A stretch of DNA of 64,000 bases from Chloroflexaceae bacterium. Lineage in GTDB: Bacteria; Chloroflexota; Chloroflexia; Chloroflexales; Chloroflexaceae. Under the pieces are notes generated by a model. The model ran no database searches and was not told where the DNA came from. It was given only the letters and a program-made list of their open reading frames with translations. The DNA is taken from contig JAAUSY010000003.1 of assembly GCA_012032475.1 (NCBI GenBank), positions 1 through 64,000 of the forward strand. The letters are read 5' to 3'. Both the position numbers and the translations under genes were made by a program. Shown here piece by piece: positions 33,471 to 40,158 of the stretch (positions are counted from its first letter, which is position 1; each line of letters starts with the position of its first letter).

Positions 33471-33550
33471 CCAGTCGAAAATGTGGCTCTTGTCGTGCCT
33501 GTCACCTCAGCAATCTCCTGCTGTGTCCAGCCCAGACGGTGCAACCGAAA

Positions 33551-33570
33551 GGTATAAATCAATTTATACC
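33551..33570. repeat. 20 bp perfect palindrome with TAAAT-CA-ATTTA core
   Basis: Two 9 bp arms (GGTATAAAT and ATTTATACC) flank CA. The core is the complement of that at 33734-33753, while the outer four bases differ there but still pair. Confidence 0.85.
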
Positions 33571-33733
33571 TTTTACCCTCTCATAAACTTCTGCTTGCAC
33601 TGAGAAATCGTCAATACGTATTAACAATTTGTCGTAGACTTCAGCAGCCTGGACAAGTGTGGGCCAGGTTTCTTCAGGGGCTTTGTGAATAGCAATGAGG
33701 TGTGTGGTGCGCTCGGTGAGCTGCACAGGTGGG

Positions 33734-33753
33734 GTGTTAAATTGATTTAACAC
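33734..33753. repeat. 20 bp perfect palindrome with TAAAT-TG-ATTTA core
   Basis: Arms GTGTTAAAT and ATTTAACAC flank TG. It has the same length and core as 33551-33570 with compensating changes in the outer arm, so the symmetry itself appears conserved. Confidence 0.85.
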
Positions 33754-34050
33754 CCCCTCATACACTTCAGCAGCCTGCATAAGTTGTGTAATAGATGCTG
33801 GTGTTCTGTTTACATTCTTTGCATATTCTCGGTATCCTCCCCCACTATTCCCTCTTCCTGCTGTGTCCAGCCCAGACGGTGCAACCGATACGCGATCACC
33901 TTGCCCACCACCTGTGCAATCTGCACATCGCACACACAACCAGCACTGAAGCAACGCGCTGTACTACCCCACAAGGCACGAAAGACACTGCACCTGTGCC
34001 CTGGGTATGGAAACAAGCCCATCGCCTCTTAAAACGGCGCACAGCGCGTC

Positions 34051-34497
34051 TCAAGGCATAACCATTATGATCACGGCAATCGTCTCACCATTGCCAGCCC
34101 GTTCGATGGCCTCCGTTCGCGCCTCTTCGGGCGTGGATGGCAACCACTCTGGAAGTTCAATCCATTCCAGTTCGGCCAGGAAGTTGAAGGGAGGGGGAGG
34201 GGTGTCAACTGTAACCGCACCGTCATCGCCGTTTTTTTCCTCTCCAATGCGATAATCTGTACCACCTGTAACCGTTGTAACCGTTGTAACTGCGTTTTTA
34301 GTAAAATCCCCATGAGAAATCAATTTCTCAAATTTTTGCTTTTTTGTGGTTACATCGGTTACATCGGTTACACCACCAGGCGTTTGTGGCTTTCTGGTGC
34401 CAGAAACAAGCTCTTGTGGTGCGGTTACACCTGCGGTTACATCTTCGCCCCTCCCTGGTTTGGTGGAGATGGTGCGGCGAGAAGGTAGAGGGGCGTT
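34051..34497 (-). pseudogene. C-terminal remnant of a replication-type protein (putative)
   Basis: The minus-strand frame is open from a TAA at about 34500 to the stop at 34051 but has no ATG. It reads VTDVTDVTTKKQKFEKLISH and later FNFLAELEWIELPEWLPSTP, a style seen at the low-complexity ends of plasmid and phage primases. Hexamers GTAACC recur through it. A related frame continues beyond the stop up to about 34728. It is probably a truncated gene; the gap to 34776 has nothing else. Confidence 0.35.
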
Positions 34498-34776
34498 TTA
34501 AGGGACTTCGGCAGCAAAGCCATAGTATGTATGGCCTCTCTCGCTTTCGTTCGTTCCTGGCCGTCCTGTGAGGTCTTCTCTGCTGGTAGGTGTGTACAAT
34601 GTGCAGGTTGTACGGACAGGCGAACAAAAACGGGTGCCGTCTCCGACACCGTTTGTAGTCCTTGTAAAAACTGCCCTTCTCGTGACTGGCGAGATAGCTT
34701 TGATATCTCGGTTCCGCGTTTCCCCCAAAGGCTGGCTTTTTACTCTGCCTCGTCCTCTGCCTTTGTATGAGACACA

Positions 34777-35133
34777 TCAGGTGATCGGTAGGTACACCAT
34801 CATATCCTGATATTCATCCTCGGAAGAAGCCCCGGCAATCAACGCCAGTTCAGCTATCATTGCCCCGATGCCGATGTCCAGGTCAATCACCAGAATGCCA
34901 GGGACATGGCGTCCCCGAACCAGGTGATCGGCCAGATGGTTCGGCATGGATTTGCGATTATTCGTAACCAGAACAAAGCCATGTACTTCACACCATTCGA
35001 GAATCTCCGGGTCGGGAGTGCCAAGCGGAGGCGCACCAGGAGACCCGATGGTCCAGACGGTCAATCCTGGTTCCGTTCGGAGTAGTTGCGTGCGATAGAC
35101 CGGGGGAATATGTTCATCCAGCAGGTAGCGCAT
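34777..35133 (-). CDS. DUF5615-type PIN-like toxin
   Basis: A 118-residue protein with MRYLLDEHIPP (metal-binding Asp), TPDPEILEWCEVHGFVLVTNNRKSMPNH and VPGILVIDLDIGIGAMIAEL, the DUF5615 pattern related to PIN nucleases. It starts inside the end of the DUF433 gene (20 bp overlap). The DUF433/DUF5615 pair is a known toxin-antitoxin arrangement; activity here is inferred. Confidence 0.82.
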   Translation of the reverse strand: MRYLLDEHIPPVYRTQLLRTEPGLTVWTIGSPGAPPLGTPDPEILEWCEVHGFVLVTNNRKSMPNHLADHLVRGRHVPGILVIDLDIGIGAMIAELALIAGASSEDEYQDMMVYLPIT

Positions 35134-35473
35134 CAGGGAGTGCCTCGCTTGCAGAGGATTGCTGCGCTGCCTTCAACTGGCGCAGTCGTTGCACCACCGG
35201 CGGAGGGTTCTGTCTCTGGGCTTCACGGGACTGACGCGCAAACTCCAGCCAGTCTGCCAGATAATCGTCTACCTGCTGGCGATTGCGGAAGTAGTAGAGA
35301 ATGGTGGCATAGACCTGCTCCAGACTGACGGTGTGGAACCGCGTGGCAATCTCCTCTGGTGACTCACCGCGGTGAATGTAGTGGTACAAAATGCTCTCAA
35401 TGCCTATCCGCGTTCCTTTGATACGGATGTCATCGGGAGCCAGGAAATCAAAATAGTCCTGGAGGAAAGACAT
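35114..35473 (-). CDS. DUF433-type antitoxin
   Basis: A 119-residue protein with the DUF433 core DDIRIKGTRIGIESILYHYI and RGESPEEIATRFHTVSLEQVYATILYYFRN, an HTH-like fold. A Gln-rich helical tail (REAQRQNPPPVVQRLRQLKAAQ) may bind the toxin. ATG 35473 follows GAGGTGAACCG. It is translated first and overlaps the toxin gene, as expected for an antitoxin. Confidence 0.82.
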   Translation of the reverse strand: MSFLQDYFDFLAPDDIRIKGTRIGIESILYHYIHRGESPEEIATRFHTVSLEQVYATILYYFRNRQQVDDYLADWLEFARQSREAQRQNPPPVVQRLRQLKAAQQSSASEALPDALPAG

Positions 35474-35598
35474 CGGTTCACCTCTTCCTTACTCAACCCT
35501 TGCCCATAGCCTTATTGTATCATGCTGGATCTGCGCTGCTTCGTGCAGCGTCCTTCTTTGCACGTAACACAAGACACAACACGAACATCCTCACCATT

Positions 35599-35627
35599 GA
35601 CGAATGTGTAGCAAGATGCTACAATTT
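35599..35627 (+). promoter_or_regulatory. Promoter and operator of the right-hand XRE gene
   Basis: TTGACG (35599-35604), 17 bp and TACAAT (35622-35627) form a strong promoter 33 bp before the gene at 35661. A perfect palindrome, TGTAGCA-AGA-TGCTACA (35609-35625), covers the -10 box, so the encoded regulator probably represses its own unit. Confidence 0.75.
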
Positions 35628-35660
35628 GCGTAATACAGAACACAACGTACAATGTGAGGT

Positions 35661-35888
35661 ATGAAATTGAGAACGAACCTGCAAATTCTCCTGGCCCAGA
35701 AAGGCCAGCGAGAGAAACGGCGCATCACACTGCGCCAGGCGGCAAAGGAGACGGGGATAAGCTATCGTACAGTGCTGCTGGCGTCGAGAGACGAGTTACG
35801 AGAGATACCCGTCGAAGTGATTGAGAAACTCTGTGGGTACTTCGGGTGCGAACCAGGAGATTTGTTCTATCTTGACCGAAGTGAGTGA
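35661..35888 (+). CDS. XRE-type HTH regulator
   Basis: A 75-residue protein. The HTH (ITLRQAAKETGISYRTVLLASRDELREIP...KLCGYFGCEPGDLFYL) spans residues 22-70, of the Cro/C1 HTH_26 type. ATG 35661 follows GTGAGGT. Its promoter carries a palindrome over the -10 box. It heads a plus-strand run of membrane, ATPase and small genes ending with the integrase, so it may control the mobility module. Confidence 0.83.
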   Translation: MKLRTNLQILLAQKGQREKRRITLRQAAKETGISYRTVLLASRDELREIPVEVIEKLCGYFGCEPGDLFYLDRSE

Positions 35889-35897
35889 GGTGCAACC

Positions 35898-36347
35898 ATG
35901 ATCGGTGCTGTACGAAAAAAACAGCAGCAGCCAGCCGCGCCGTCGGTGTCTGCGCCGCGGTCGCTGCCACGCAAGCTCATCGCCGTCGTCCTCTGGGGCT
36001 TCGCAACCTACACGACGGGGGTGATGCTGCACGAGGCTGGCCTGCATGACTTATACTATCTGGTGCCTGCTGCTATTATTCTCCAGGGGGCCTTCAGTGC
36101 GATGGAACACGATGTCTGGCGAGGCCGACTGCACCTGCTCGGCCTGCTGGCGTTCCTCCTGGACGTGCTGAGTAACGCGGCTGGTGTCTGGTTCCTCGTC
36201 GTGAACATCGAACAGACGAGTATCTACCAGATGTTGCAGCAGGTGTTCAGCGAGGTGCCTGCCGAAGTCCCGACAGTCAGCAAGTTCGGCTTTGCTGTTG
36301 TGGTTGGGACAATGCTGGCGTTCAGTCCAGAGAGCGTGTGGAAGTGA
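35898..36347 (+). CDS. Multi-pass membrane protein, unknown
   Basis: A 149-residue protein. After a basic, Gln/Pro/Ser-rich N-terminus, hydrophobic segments lie at about 25-45, 52-67, 78-102 and 130-145. No family is recognised. ATG 35898 follows AGTGAGGTGCAACC. It precedes a membrane-anchored ATPase by 12 bases and likely forms part of the same membrane complex. Confidence 0.65.
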   Translation: MIGAVRKKQQQPAAPSVSAPRSLPRKLIAVVLWGFATYTTGVMLHEAGLHDLYYLVPAAIILQGAFSAMEHDVWRGRLHLLGLLAFLLDVLSNAAGVWFLVVNIEQTSIYQMLQQVFSEVPAEVPTVSKFGFAVVVGTMLAFSPESVWK

Positions 36348-36359
36348 AGTGAGGTGAGT

Positions 36360-37445
36360 ATGACGGGCGAGGAGATTTTTAACCTGATTGGTGTCGGCCT
36401 GGGAGTGGTGGTGTTCTCCTGGTTCGGCCTGATCTACCCGATCATCCAGTGGATACGACGACGGCGGGGGGAACTGGAAGAGGCCAGCGCCTCGCCAGCA
36501 CCGCAGCGGCCTCCAGAACCACGGCAAATCGTTCTGACGCAGAAAGAGTGGCTGAAGATTATCAACGACTTGCCGAACCTCTATCCCGTGCTGTTCCTGC
36601 ACGGTTCGCAAGGCACGGGCAAGACAACCATCCTCCGGGCCATCCTCGCGACGCGCAAAGGGGGCATTGTGCTCTTCGCCGTCAAGCCAGATGACGCCTG
36701 GGAGTTCGACCACTTCACCATTGACGACGACGGCAGCTTCACGACGATAGAGGTAGCGCTGGTTGCGACCCTCCAGCACGTCAAGCAGCGCATAGCCGAC
36801 TACAAGGCAGGCATCAGGCACGAACCTATCACCATCGTGGTTGACGATGCCCTGGTCGTTCGGGATATGTGCCAGGATGCCTATGATGCCCTGGTGCAGT
36901 ACGTAGCAACCGTCGGGCGTTCCTACGGGGTTCGGCTTATCCTCTGCCTGCACAGCAAGAATGGAGTGGTGGCCGGGTTCAAGGGCAAAACTGACATGCT
37001 GACGGGATTCCTGAAACTCATCCTCTCGCGCAACCACCAGGCCATCCTGCGAGACGAGAGTGAGAATGAAGAGGCTTCGATAAACACCAGGGGGGTCCGG
37101 AAGCTGGCGAGGCGAACGCTGGCTGGTCGGGCGTTCGTTATCCCCGTCGAACGTTCGGAAAATGATGAACTCCTGAACGTCGCGTTCGGGCTTTCTCAAG
37201 CCATCGAACCAGATACCGAACGTTCAGGTTCGGGTTCGTTCGGCAGCGAAAATGGCGATGTCCCGGCGGCGAACGGAAACCTGTCTATGACTCCCAATGA
37301 ACTGTCCAGGCTCACACGGGCCATCCAGATGCACGCTGCGGGGGCCACGAAGGAAACGGCAATCTGCACAGCTTTTGAATGCCGGAAGGGAAGCAGCAAA
37401 ACGTACCGCCGGGCCGTTGAACTGTTCGGCGCGGCCGTGGAGTAA
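36360..37445 (+). CDS. Membrane-anchored P-loop ATPase (FtsK/HerA or coupling-protein-like)
   Basis: A 361-residue protein. Seen: an N-terminal helix (IGVGLGVVVFSWFGLIYPII), a basic stop (RRRRGELEE), a Pro-rich linker, a Walker A motif HGSQGTGKTT (about 87-95) and Walker B ITIVVDDALV (about 160). The C-terminal region has an HTH-like end (ATKETAICTAFECRKGSSKTY). Such ATPases pump DNA or assemble virions (FtsK/HerA, T4 coupling proteins, inovirus pI/Zot). Its small size and single N-terminal helix fit none of these exactly. ATG 36360 is preferred (GAGGTGAGT). It sits with three small membrane or soluble genes. Confidence 0.7.
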   Translation: MTGEEIFNLIGVGLGVVVFSWFGLIYPIIQWIRRRRGELEEASASPAPQRPPEPRQIVLTQKEWLKIINDLPNLYPVLFLHGSQGTGKTTILRAILATRKGGIVLFAVKPDDAWEFDHFTIDDDGSFTTIEVALVATLQHVKQRIADYKAGIRHEPITIVVDDALVVRDMCQDAYDALVQYVATVGRSYGVRLILCLHSKNGVVAGFKGKTDMLTGFLKLILSRNHQAILRDESENEEASINTRGVRKLARRTLAGRAFVIPVERSENDELLNVAFGLSQAIEPDTERSGSGSFGSENGDVPAANGNLSMTPNELSRLTRAIQMHAAGATKETAICTAFECRKGSSKTYRRAVELFGAAVE

Positions 37446-37548
37446 GTTCGCACGCCTGTCTGGTCGTCAAGGACAATCGAGGATAATCTACGGTCATCCA
37501 GTATTTTCTTCGGTATATAAGCCAACAGCGGCAGCAAAGGATGGTACC

Positions 37549-37761
37549 ATGAAGGACACCCGGCACCTGGCCGAACTACTCAGCGACTACAACGCCACCA
37601 TCGGGATGATGCAAACGTCTGGATTGCCCATTGAGGAGATACAAGCCCTGGAGAGTGAACGCATGGTGCTTCACAACATGATCATCGAGGAAGTGAAGAG
37701 GCTTGGCTATACCGTTAGATCACGAGAGGAGGCAATATGGATAGCACAACAAATCGTCTGA
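37549..37761 (+). CDS. Small helical protein
   Basis: A 70-residue protein (HLAELLSDYNATIGMMQTSG; ESERMVLHNMIIEEVKRLGY), helical throughout, with no recognised family. ATG 37549 follows AAAGGATGG. A copy of the 16 bp motif (two changes) ends 32 bases before the start. It overlaps the next gene by 25 bases. Confidence 0.6.
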   Translation: MKDTRHLAELLSDYNATIGMMQTSGLPIEEIQALESERMVLHNMIIEEVKRLGYTVRSREEAIWIAQQIV

Positions 37762-37952
37762 CAGGGCACGAGATAGCACAGCTTATCGCTGAGGGGAGGA
37801 TCTGCCCCTTCCCCCGTCCGTCCTACCAGCCACACGACTACAACGCAGTGGCAGTGCAAGAGGTGATGGCGTTGTCGCCTGAACAGCGCCAGGCGTGGCT
37901 TGCTGAGAAACGCAAGAAACGTGCGGCACTCCAGACGGCAATGGCTGAATAG
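37737..37952 (+). CDS. Small hypothetical protein
   Basis: A 71-residue protein with a basic C-terminal helix (SPEQRQAWLAEKRKKRAALQ). ATG 37737 follows GAGGAGG. No family is recognised. It starts inside the preceding gene and its stop touches the exact copy of the 16 bp motif. Confidence 0.6.
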   Translation: MDSTTNRLTGHEIAQLIAEGRICPFPRPSYQPHDYNAVAVQEVMALSPEQRQAWLAEKRKKRAALQTAMAE

Positions 37953-37967
37953 CATTTTCTTCGGTAC
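37952..37967 (+). promoter_or_regulatory. Element-wide 16 bp motif
   Basis: GCATTTTCTTCGGTAC lies 21 bases before the small membrane gene at 37989 and is the exact complement of 30574-30589; 37501-37516 matches 14 of 16. Two of the three copies lie a short way upstream of small genes, consistent with a promoter or regulator site used by the element. Confidence 0.45.
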
Positions 37968-37988
37968 CTAACAAACAGGAGGGTCTCT

Positions 37989-38189
37989 ATGGATTTGCTT
38001 GTCCAGTTTCTCGTACTCGTCGTCTGCTGGTCGGGGGGCTTTGCACCCGTCCTGCTCATTGTGAAGTTCAACAGTGTCGCCGATCACAATTCTGAAGGTA
38101 TCAACGTTGCGGCGCTTGGCTACCTCTTCCTGGCGGTGTTCGTTCTCAGCCTGTGCCCGGATGTCTACACCTTCATCCACTTCACCTGA
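37989..38189 (+). CDS. Small membrane protein
   Basis: A 66-residue protein with two hydrophobic helices (LLVQFLVLVVCWSGGFAPVL and the region GYLFLAVFVLSL) and a short polar loop. ATG 37989 follows AGGAGGGTCTCT. No family is recognised. It may belong to the membrane complex of the nearby ATPase. Confidence 0.6.
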   Translation: MDLLVQFLVLVVCWSGGFAPVLLIVKFNSVADHNSEGINVAALGYLFLAVFVLSLCPDVYTFIHFT

Positions 38190-38207
38190 CTGCGCCTACT
38201 GTGCCCA

Positions 38208-38246
38208 CGCCTGGTAAGCCTGATGTGCCTACCAGGCGCTTTGTTT
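38208..38246 (+). terminator. Intrinsic terminator after the membrane module
   Basis: A 9 bp stem, CGCCTGGTA / TACCAGGCG (38208-38216 and 38230-38238), with a 13-base loop is followed by CTTTGTTTT. Confidence 0.7.
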
Positions 38247-38352
38247 TGTGACAAAAAATCACCCGCTTTTCCCGGAAAATCCTCCACCATTCGGGACTGT
38301 TCGTTGCTTTCTCTGTGCAGGCGTGATAGATTATGAGAAAACGAGAGACACT

Positions 38353-38562
38353 ATGAACAAAACAATTGACTCATTGCCTGAGACGGACAAGCTGCTGTAC
38401 CGTGTGGAGGATGCAGCGCGACTCCTGGACATATCGGTGCCGACGCTCTACCGTCTGATGGCGGCTGGCGAGTTGCCCTACACCAAGCTGAACCGTCGTA
38501 TCCGTCGCATACGGTACCAGGATTTGATTGCCTTCGTGAATCGCAACACGTATGGAGCATAG
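38353..38562 (+). CDS. Excisionase-like MerR/helix-turn-helix protein
   Basis: A 69-residue protein. It reads LYRVEDAARLLDISVPTLYRLMAAGELPY with KLNRRIRRIRYQDLIAFV, the winged HTH of excisionases and MerR-like DNA-binding domains (DUF/HTH_17). ATG 38353 is the first good start. It lies two bases before the integrase gene, as excisionases often do, and probably directs excision. Confidence 0.8.
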   Translation: MNKTIDSLPETDKLLYRVEDAARLLDISVPTLYRLMAAGELPYTKLNRRIRRIRYQDLIAFVNRNTYGA

Positions 38563-38564
38563 AC

Positions 38565-39653
38565 ATGGCAAAGAAACGGCAGGATGGCGAGGGGAACATC
38601 ATTAAACGCAGTGACGGACGCTGGCAGGGATCGCTGACTGCGCATAGTCCTGATGGCAGGTCGAAGCGGGTCTATGTCTACGGCAAGACCGCCAGCGAGG
38701 TGCGTGAGAAACTGGGGGCCTTACGCAAAGAGCAGGAGCGTGGGGTTAACCTACTCTCCGACAACCCCACCGTGCAGCAGTACCTTGCGAACTGGCTGGA
38801 GTACACCGTCAAACCAGAGGCCGCGCCAAAGACCTATGAAAGCTACGAGGAGACGTGCCGGAACCGCATCACCTCCTACGTTGGTTCGGTGAAGCTGAAG
38901 AACCTCAAACCCGAACATATCCAGCGTATGGTGGTGCAATTGCAGGAAAGAGAACTATCGCAACGTAGCATACAATATGCGGTCGGGGTACTGTCCAGAG
39001 CACTCAACAAGGCCGTGCTGCACGGACACATCGCCAGAAACCCGGCCCAGCACATCAAGCCACGCTGCGACCGTCGCCAGATCGAACCGCTTACCCAAGA
39101 ACAGGCCAGAGTGTTCCTGGACGCGGTTGCTGGACATCGCCTGGAACCGCTCTATCGCATTGCCCTGGGTCTGGGGATGAGGCGCGGGGAAATCCTGGCG
39201 CTGCGCTGGAGTGACGTAGACCTTACCGCTGGCAAGCTCGTTATCCGCAAAGCAAAAACAAAGGCAGGGGAACGAACACTCCTCTTGCCTGACAAACTGG
39301 TCAAGGTGCTACAAGCACACTGGGCGTTTCAGCAGCAGGAAAGACGCCTGCTCGACACGGAATGGAGAGAACACGGCCTGGTCTTTCCGAGCGAGGTGGG
39401 GACTCCGCTGTTGCCACACAATCTCTTGAGACACTTCAAAGCAGCGTTAAAAAGAGCAGGTTTGCCGAAACATATCAGGTTCCACGACTTACGACACAGT
39501 TGTGCCACCTTCCTGGTGGCTCAGGGAGTGCATCCGCGGGTGGTCATGGAATTGCTTGGGCATTCAAGGTTCAGTCTGACAATGGAACTGTACAGTCACG
39601 TGGCACCAGAGACCCAACGGGAGGCCCTCAACGGTATAGCGGATATGTTCTGA
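38565..39653 (+). CDS. Tyrosine recombinase (integrase) of the element
   Basis: A 362-residue phage-type integrase. Seen: an N-terminal arm-binding-like region (RQDGEGNIIKRSDGRWQGSL), a SAM-like core-binding domain (about 60-150), and the catalytic domain with R in GLGMRRGEILALRW, HxxR in HDLRHSCATF and the H and Tyr in LLGHSRFSLTMELYSHVAP. It ends 136 bp from attR. The target is the 3' end of tRNA-Ala, as the attL/attR repeat shows. ATG 38565 is directly after the excisionase stop. Confidence 0.95.
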   Translation: MAKKRQDGEGNIIKRSDGRWQGSLTAHSPDGRSKRVYVYGKTASEVREKLGALRKEQERGVNLLSDNPTVQQYLANWLEYTVKPEAAPKTYESYEETCRNRITSYVGSVKLKNLKPEHIQRMVVQLQERELSQRSIQYAVGVLSRALNKAVLHGHIARNPAQHIKPRCDRRQIEPLTQEQARVFLDAVAGHRLEPLYRIALGLGMRRGEILALRWSDVDLTAGKLVIRKAKTKAGERTLLLPDKLVKVLQAHWAFQQQERRLLDTEWREHGLVFPSEVGTPLLPHNLLRHFKAALKRAGLPKHIRFHDLRHSCATFLVAQGVHPRVVMELLGHSRFSLTMELYSHVAPETQREALNGIADMF

Positions 39654-39673
39654 AATCACCGTGTTTGAGTCTG

Positions 39674-39698
39674 GTTGTTGTCAGTGTTGTTGTCAAAA
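39674..39698. repeat. Right arm-type repeat
   Basis: Matches 23134-23158 at 24 of 25 positions; 91 bp inside attR. It contains two tandem GTTGTTGTC units. Confidence 0.65.
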
Positions 39699-39735
39699 CA
39701 AAGCAAACCTGATAGTTCTGCACAGTGAAACCCAA

Positions 39736-39773
39736 AAAGCCTGATAGGTCAAAGGCGACCATCAGGCTTTCTT
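39736..39773. terminator. Bidirectional terminator between integrase and tRNA-Ala
   Basis: The stem AAAGCCTGAT-A-GGTC / GACC-ATCAGGCTTT (one bulged A, 39736-39770) ends in TTTCTT on the plus strand and TTTTT on the minus strand, so it can stop both the integrase mRNA and the tRNA transcript. Confidence 0.75.
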
Positions 39774-39788
39774 ATCGGATATGTTAGC

Positions 39789-39864
39789 TGGTGGAACGGA
39801 GGGGACTTGAACCCCTGACCCCCTGCGTGCAAAGCAGGTGCTCTCCCAACTGAGCTACCGTCCC
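39789..39864 (-). tRNA. tRNA-Ala(TGC), holding attR
   Basis: A complete tRNA with acceptor stem GGGACGG/CCGTTCC (one G-T pair), anticodon stem CCTGC/GCAGG around TTTGCAC (anticodon TGC), T arm with TTCAAGT and an encoded CCA. Its 3' 47 bases form attR and are repeated at attL. Confidence 0.96.
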
Positions 39865-39938
39865 ATGAAACCAGAAATGCACAAATCACCTGTCATCAAC
39901 CGCTTTGACCAATGACAGATGACCTTTGATTATTGAAA

Positions 39939-40015
39939 TGGTGGGCGCACCTGGACTCGAACCAGGGACCTCAATCTTATCAGGATTGCGCTCTAACCAA
40001 CTGAGCTATGCGCCC
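39939..40015 (-). tRNA. tRNA-Ile(GAT)
   Basis: A complete tRNA with acceptor stem GGGCGCA/TGCGCCC, anticodon stem CAATC/GATTG around CTGATAA (anticodon GAT), T arm with TTCGAGT and an encoded CCA. It precedes tRNA-Ala in the same unit. Confidence 0.96.
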
Positions 40016-40026
40016 TACAAGGTAGA

Positions 40027-40055
40027 ATTATATCATGTTCGTCGGGCACTGTCAA
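40027..40055 (-). promoter_or_regulatory. Perfect consensus promoter of the tRNA-Ile/tRNA-Ala unit
   Basis: On the minus strand TTGACA (40055-40050), 17 bp and TATAAT (40032-40027) match the sigma-70 consensus exactly, starting transcription just before tRNA-Ile. Confidence 0.9.
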
Positions 40056-40158
40056 TGGCCCTGCATCGCATTGGTAGCGTCTTATGGTAAACCTGGTCGC
40101 AGCTCCTCAATTGCCCCGGCATCCCGACCCAACCGGCCTTACTCTGGTTCCATACCAC

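Larger units (their letters stand above)
33339..33954 (-). pseudogene. Degenerate HTH/partition-like gene with repeats and palindromes
   Basis: Pieces of the same HTH (RLHRLGWTQQE) occur three times on the minus strand in different frames, near 33340, 33530 and 33870. They are separated by stretches such as TPASITQLMQAAEVYEGVLN and THLIAIHKAPEETWPTLVQA that look like a ParB- or regulator-like protein. A DNA segment of about 30 bp (CAGACGGTGCAACCGATACG and on) repeats at these places. No single frame spans it, so it is a decayed, internally duplicated gene. Three palindromes lie within it (33429-33470, 33551-33570, 33734-33753). Confidence 0.55.
22985..39835. mobile_element. 16.85 kb integrative element in tRNA-Ala(UGC)
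   Basis: A 47 bp direct repeat bounds the element: the 3' end of tRNA-Ala at 22985-23031 and the same sequence inside the intact tRNA-Ala at 39789-39835. A tyrosine integrase (38565-39653) and an excisionase-like gene lie at the right end next to the intact tRNA, as is usual for tRNA-targeting elements. Inside are a primase-helicase, a sigma-like factor, two XRE-type regulators, three toxin-antitoxin pairs, a membrane-anchored ATPase and many small unknown genes. No relaxase, pilus, capsid or tail genes were recognised. It may be a plasmid-like or satellite element that replicates after excision and borrows transfer functions. Confidence 0.93.
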
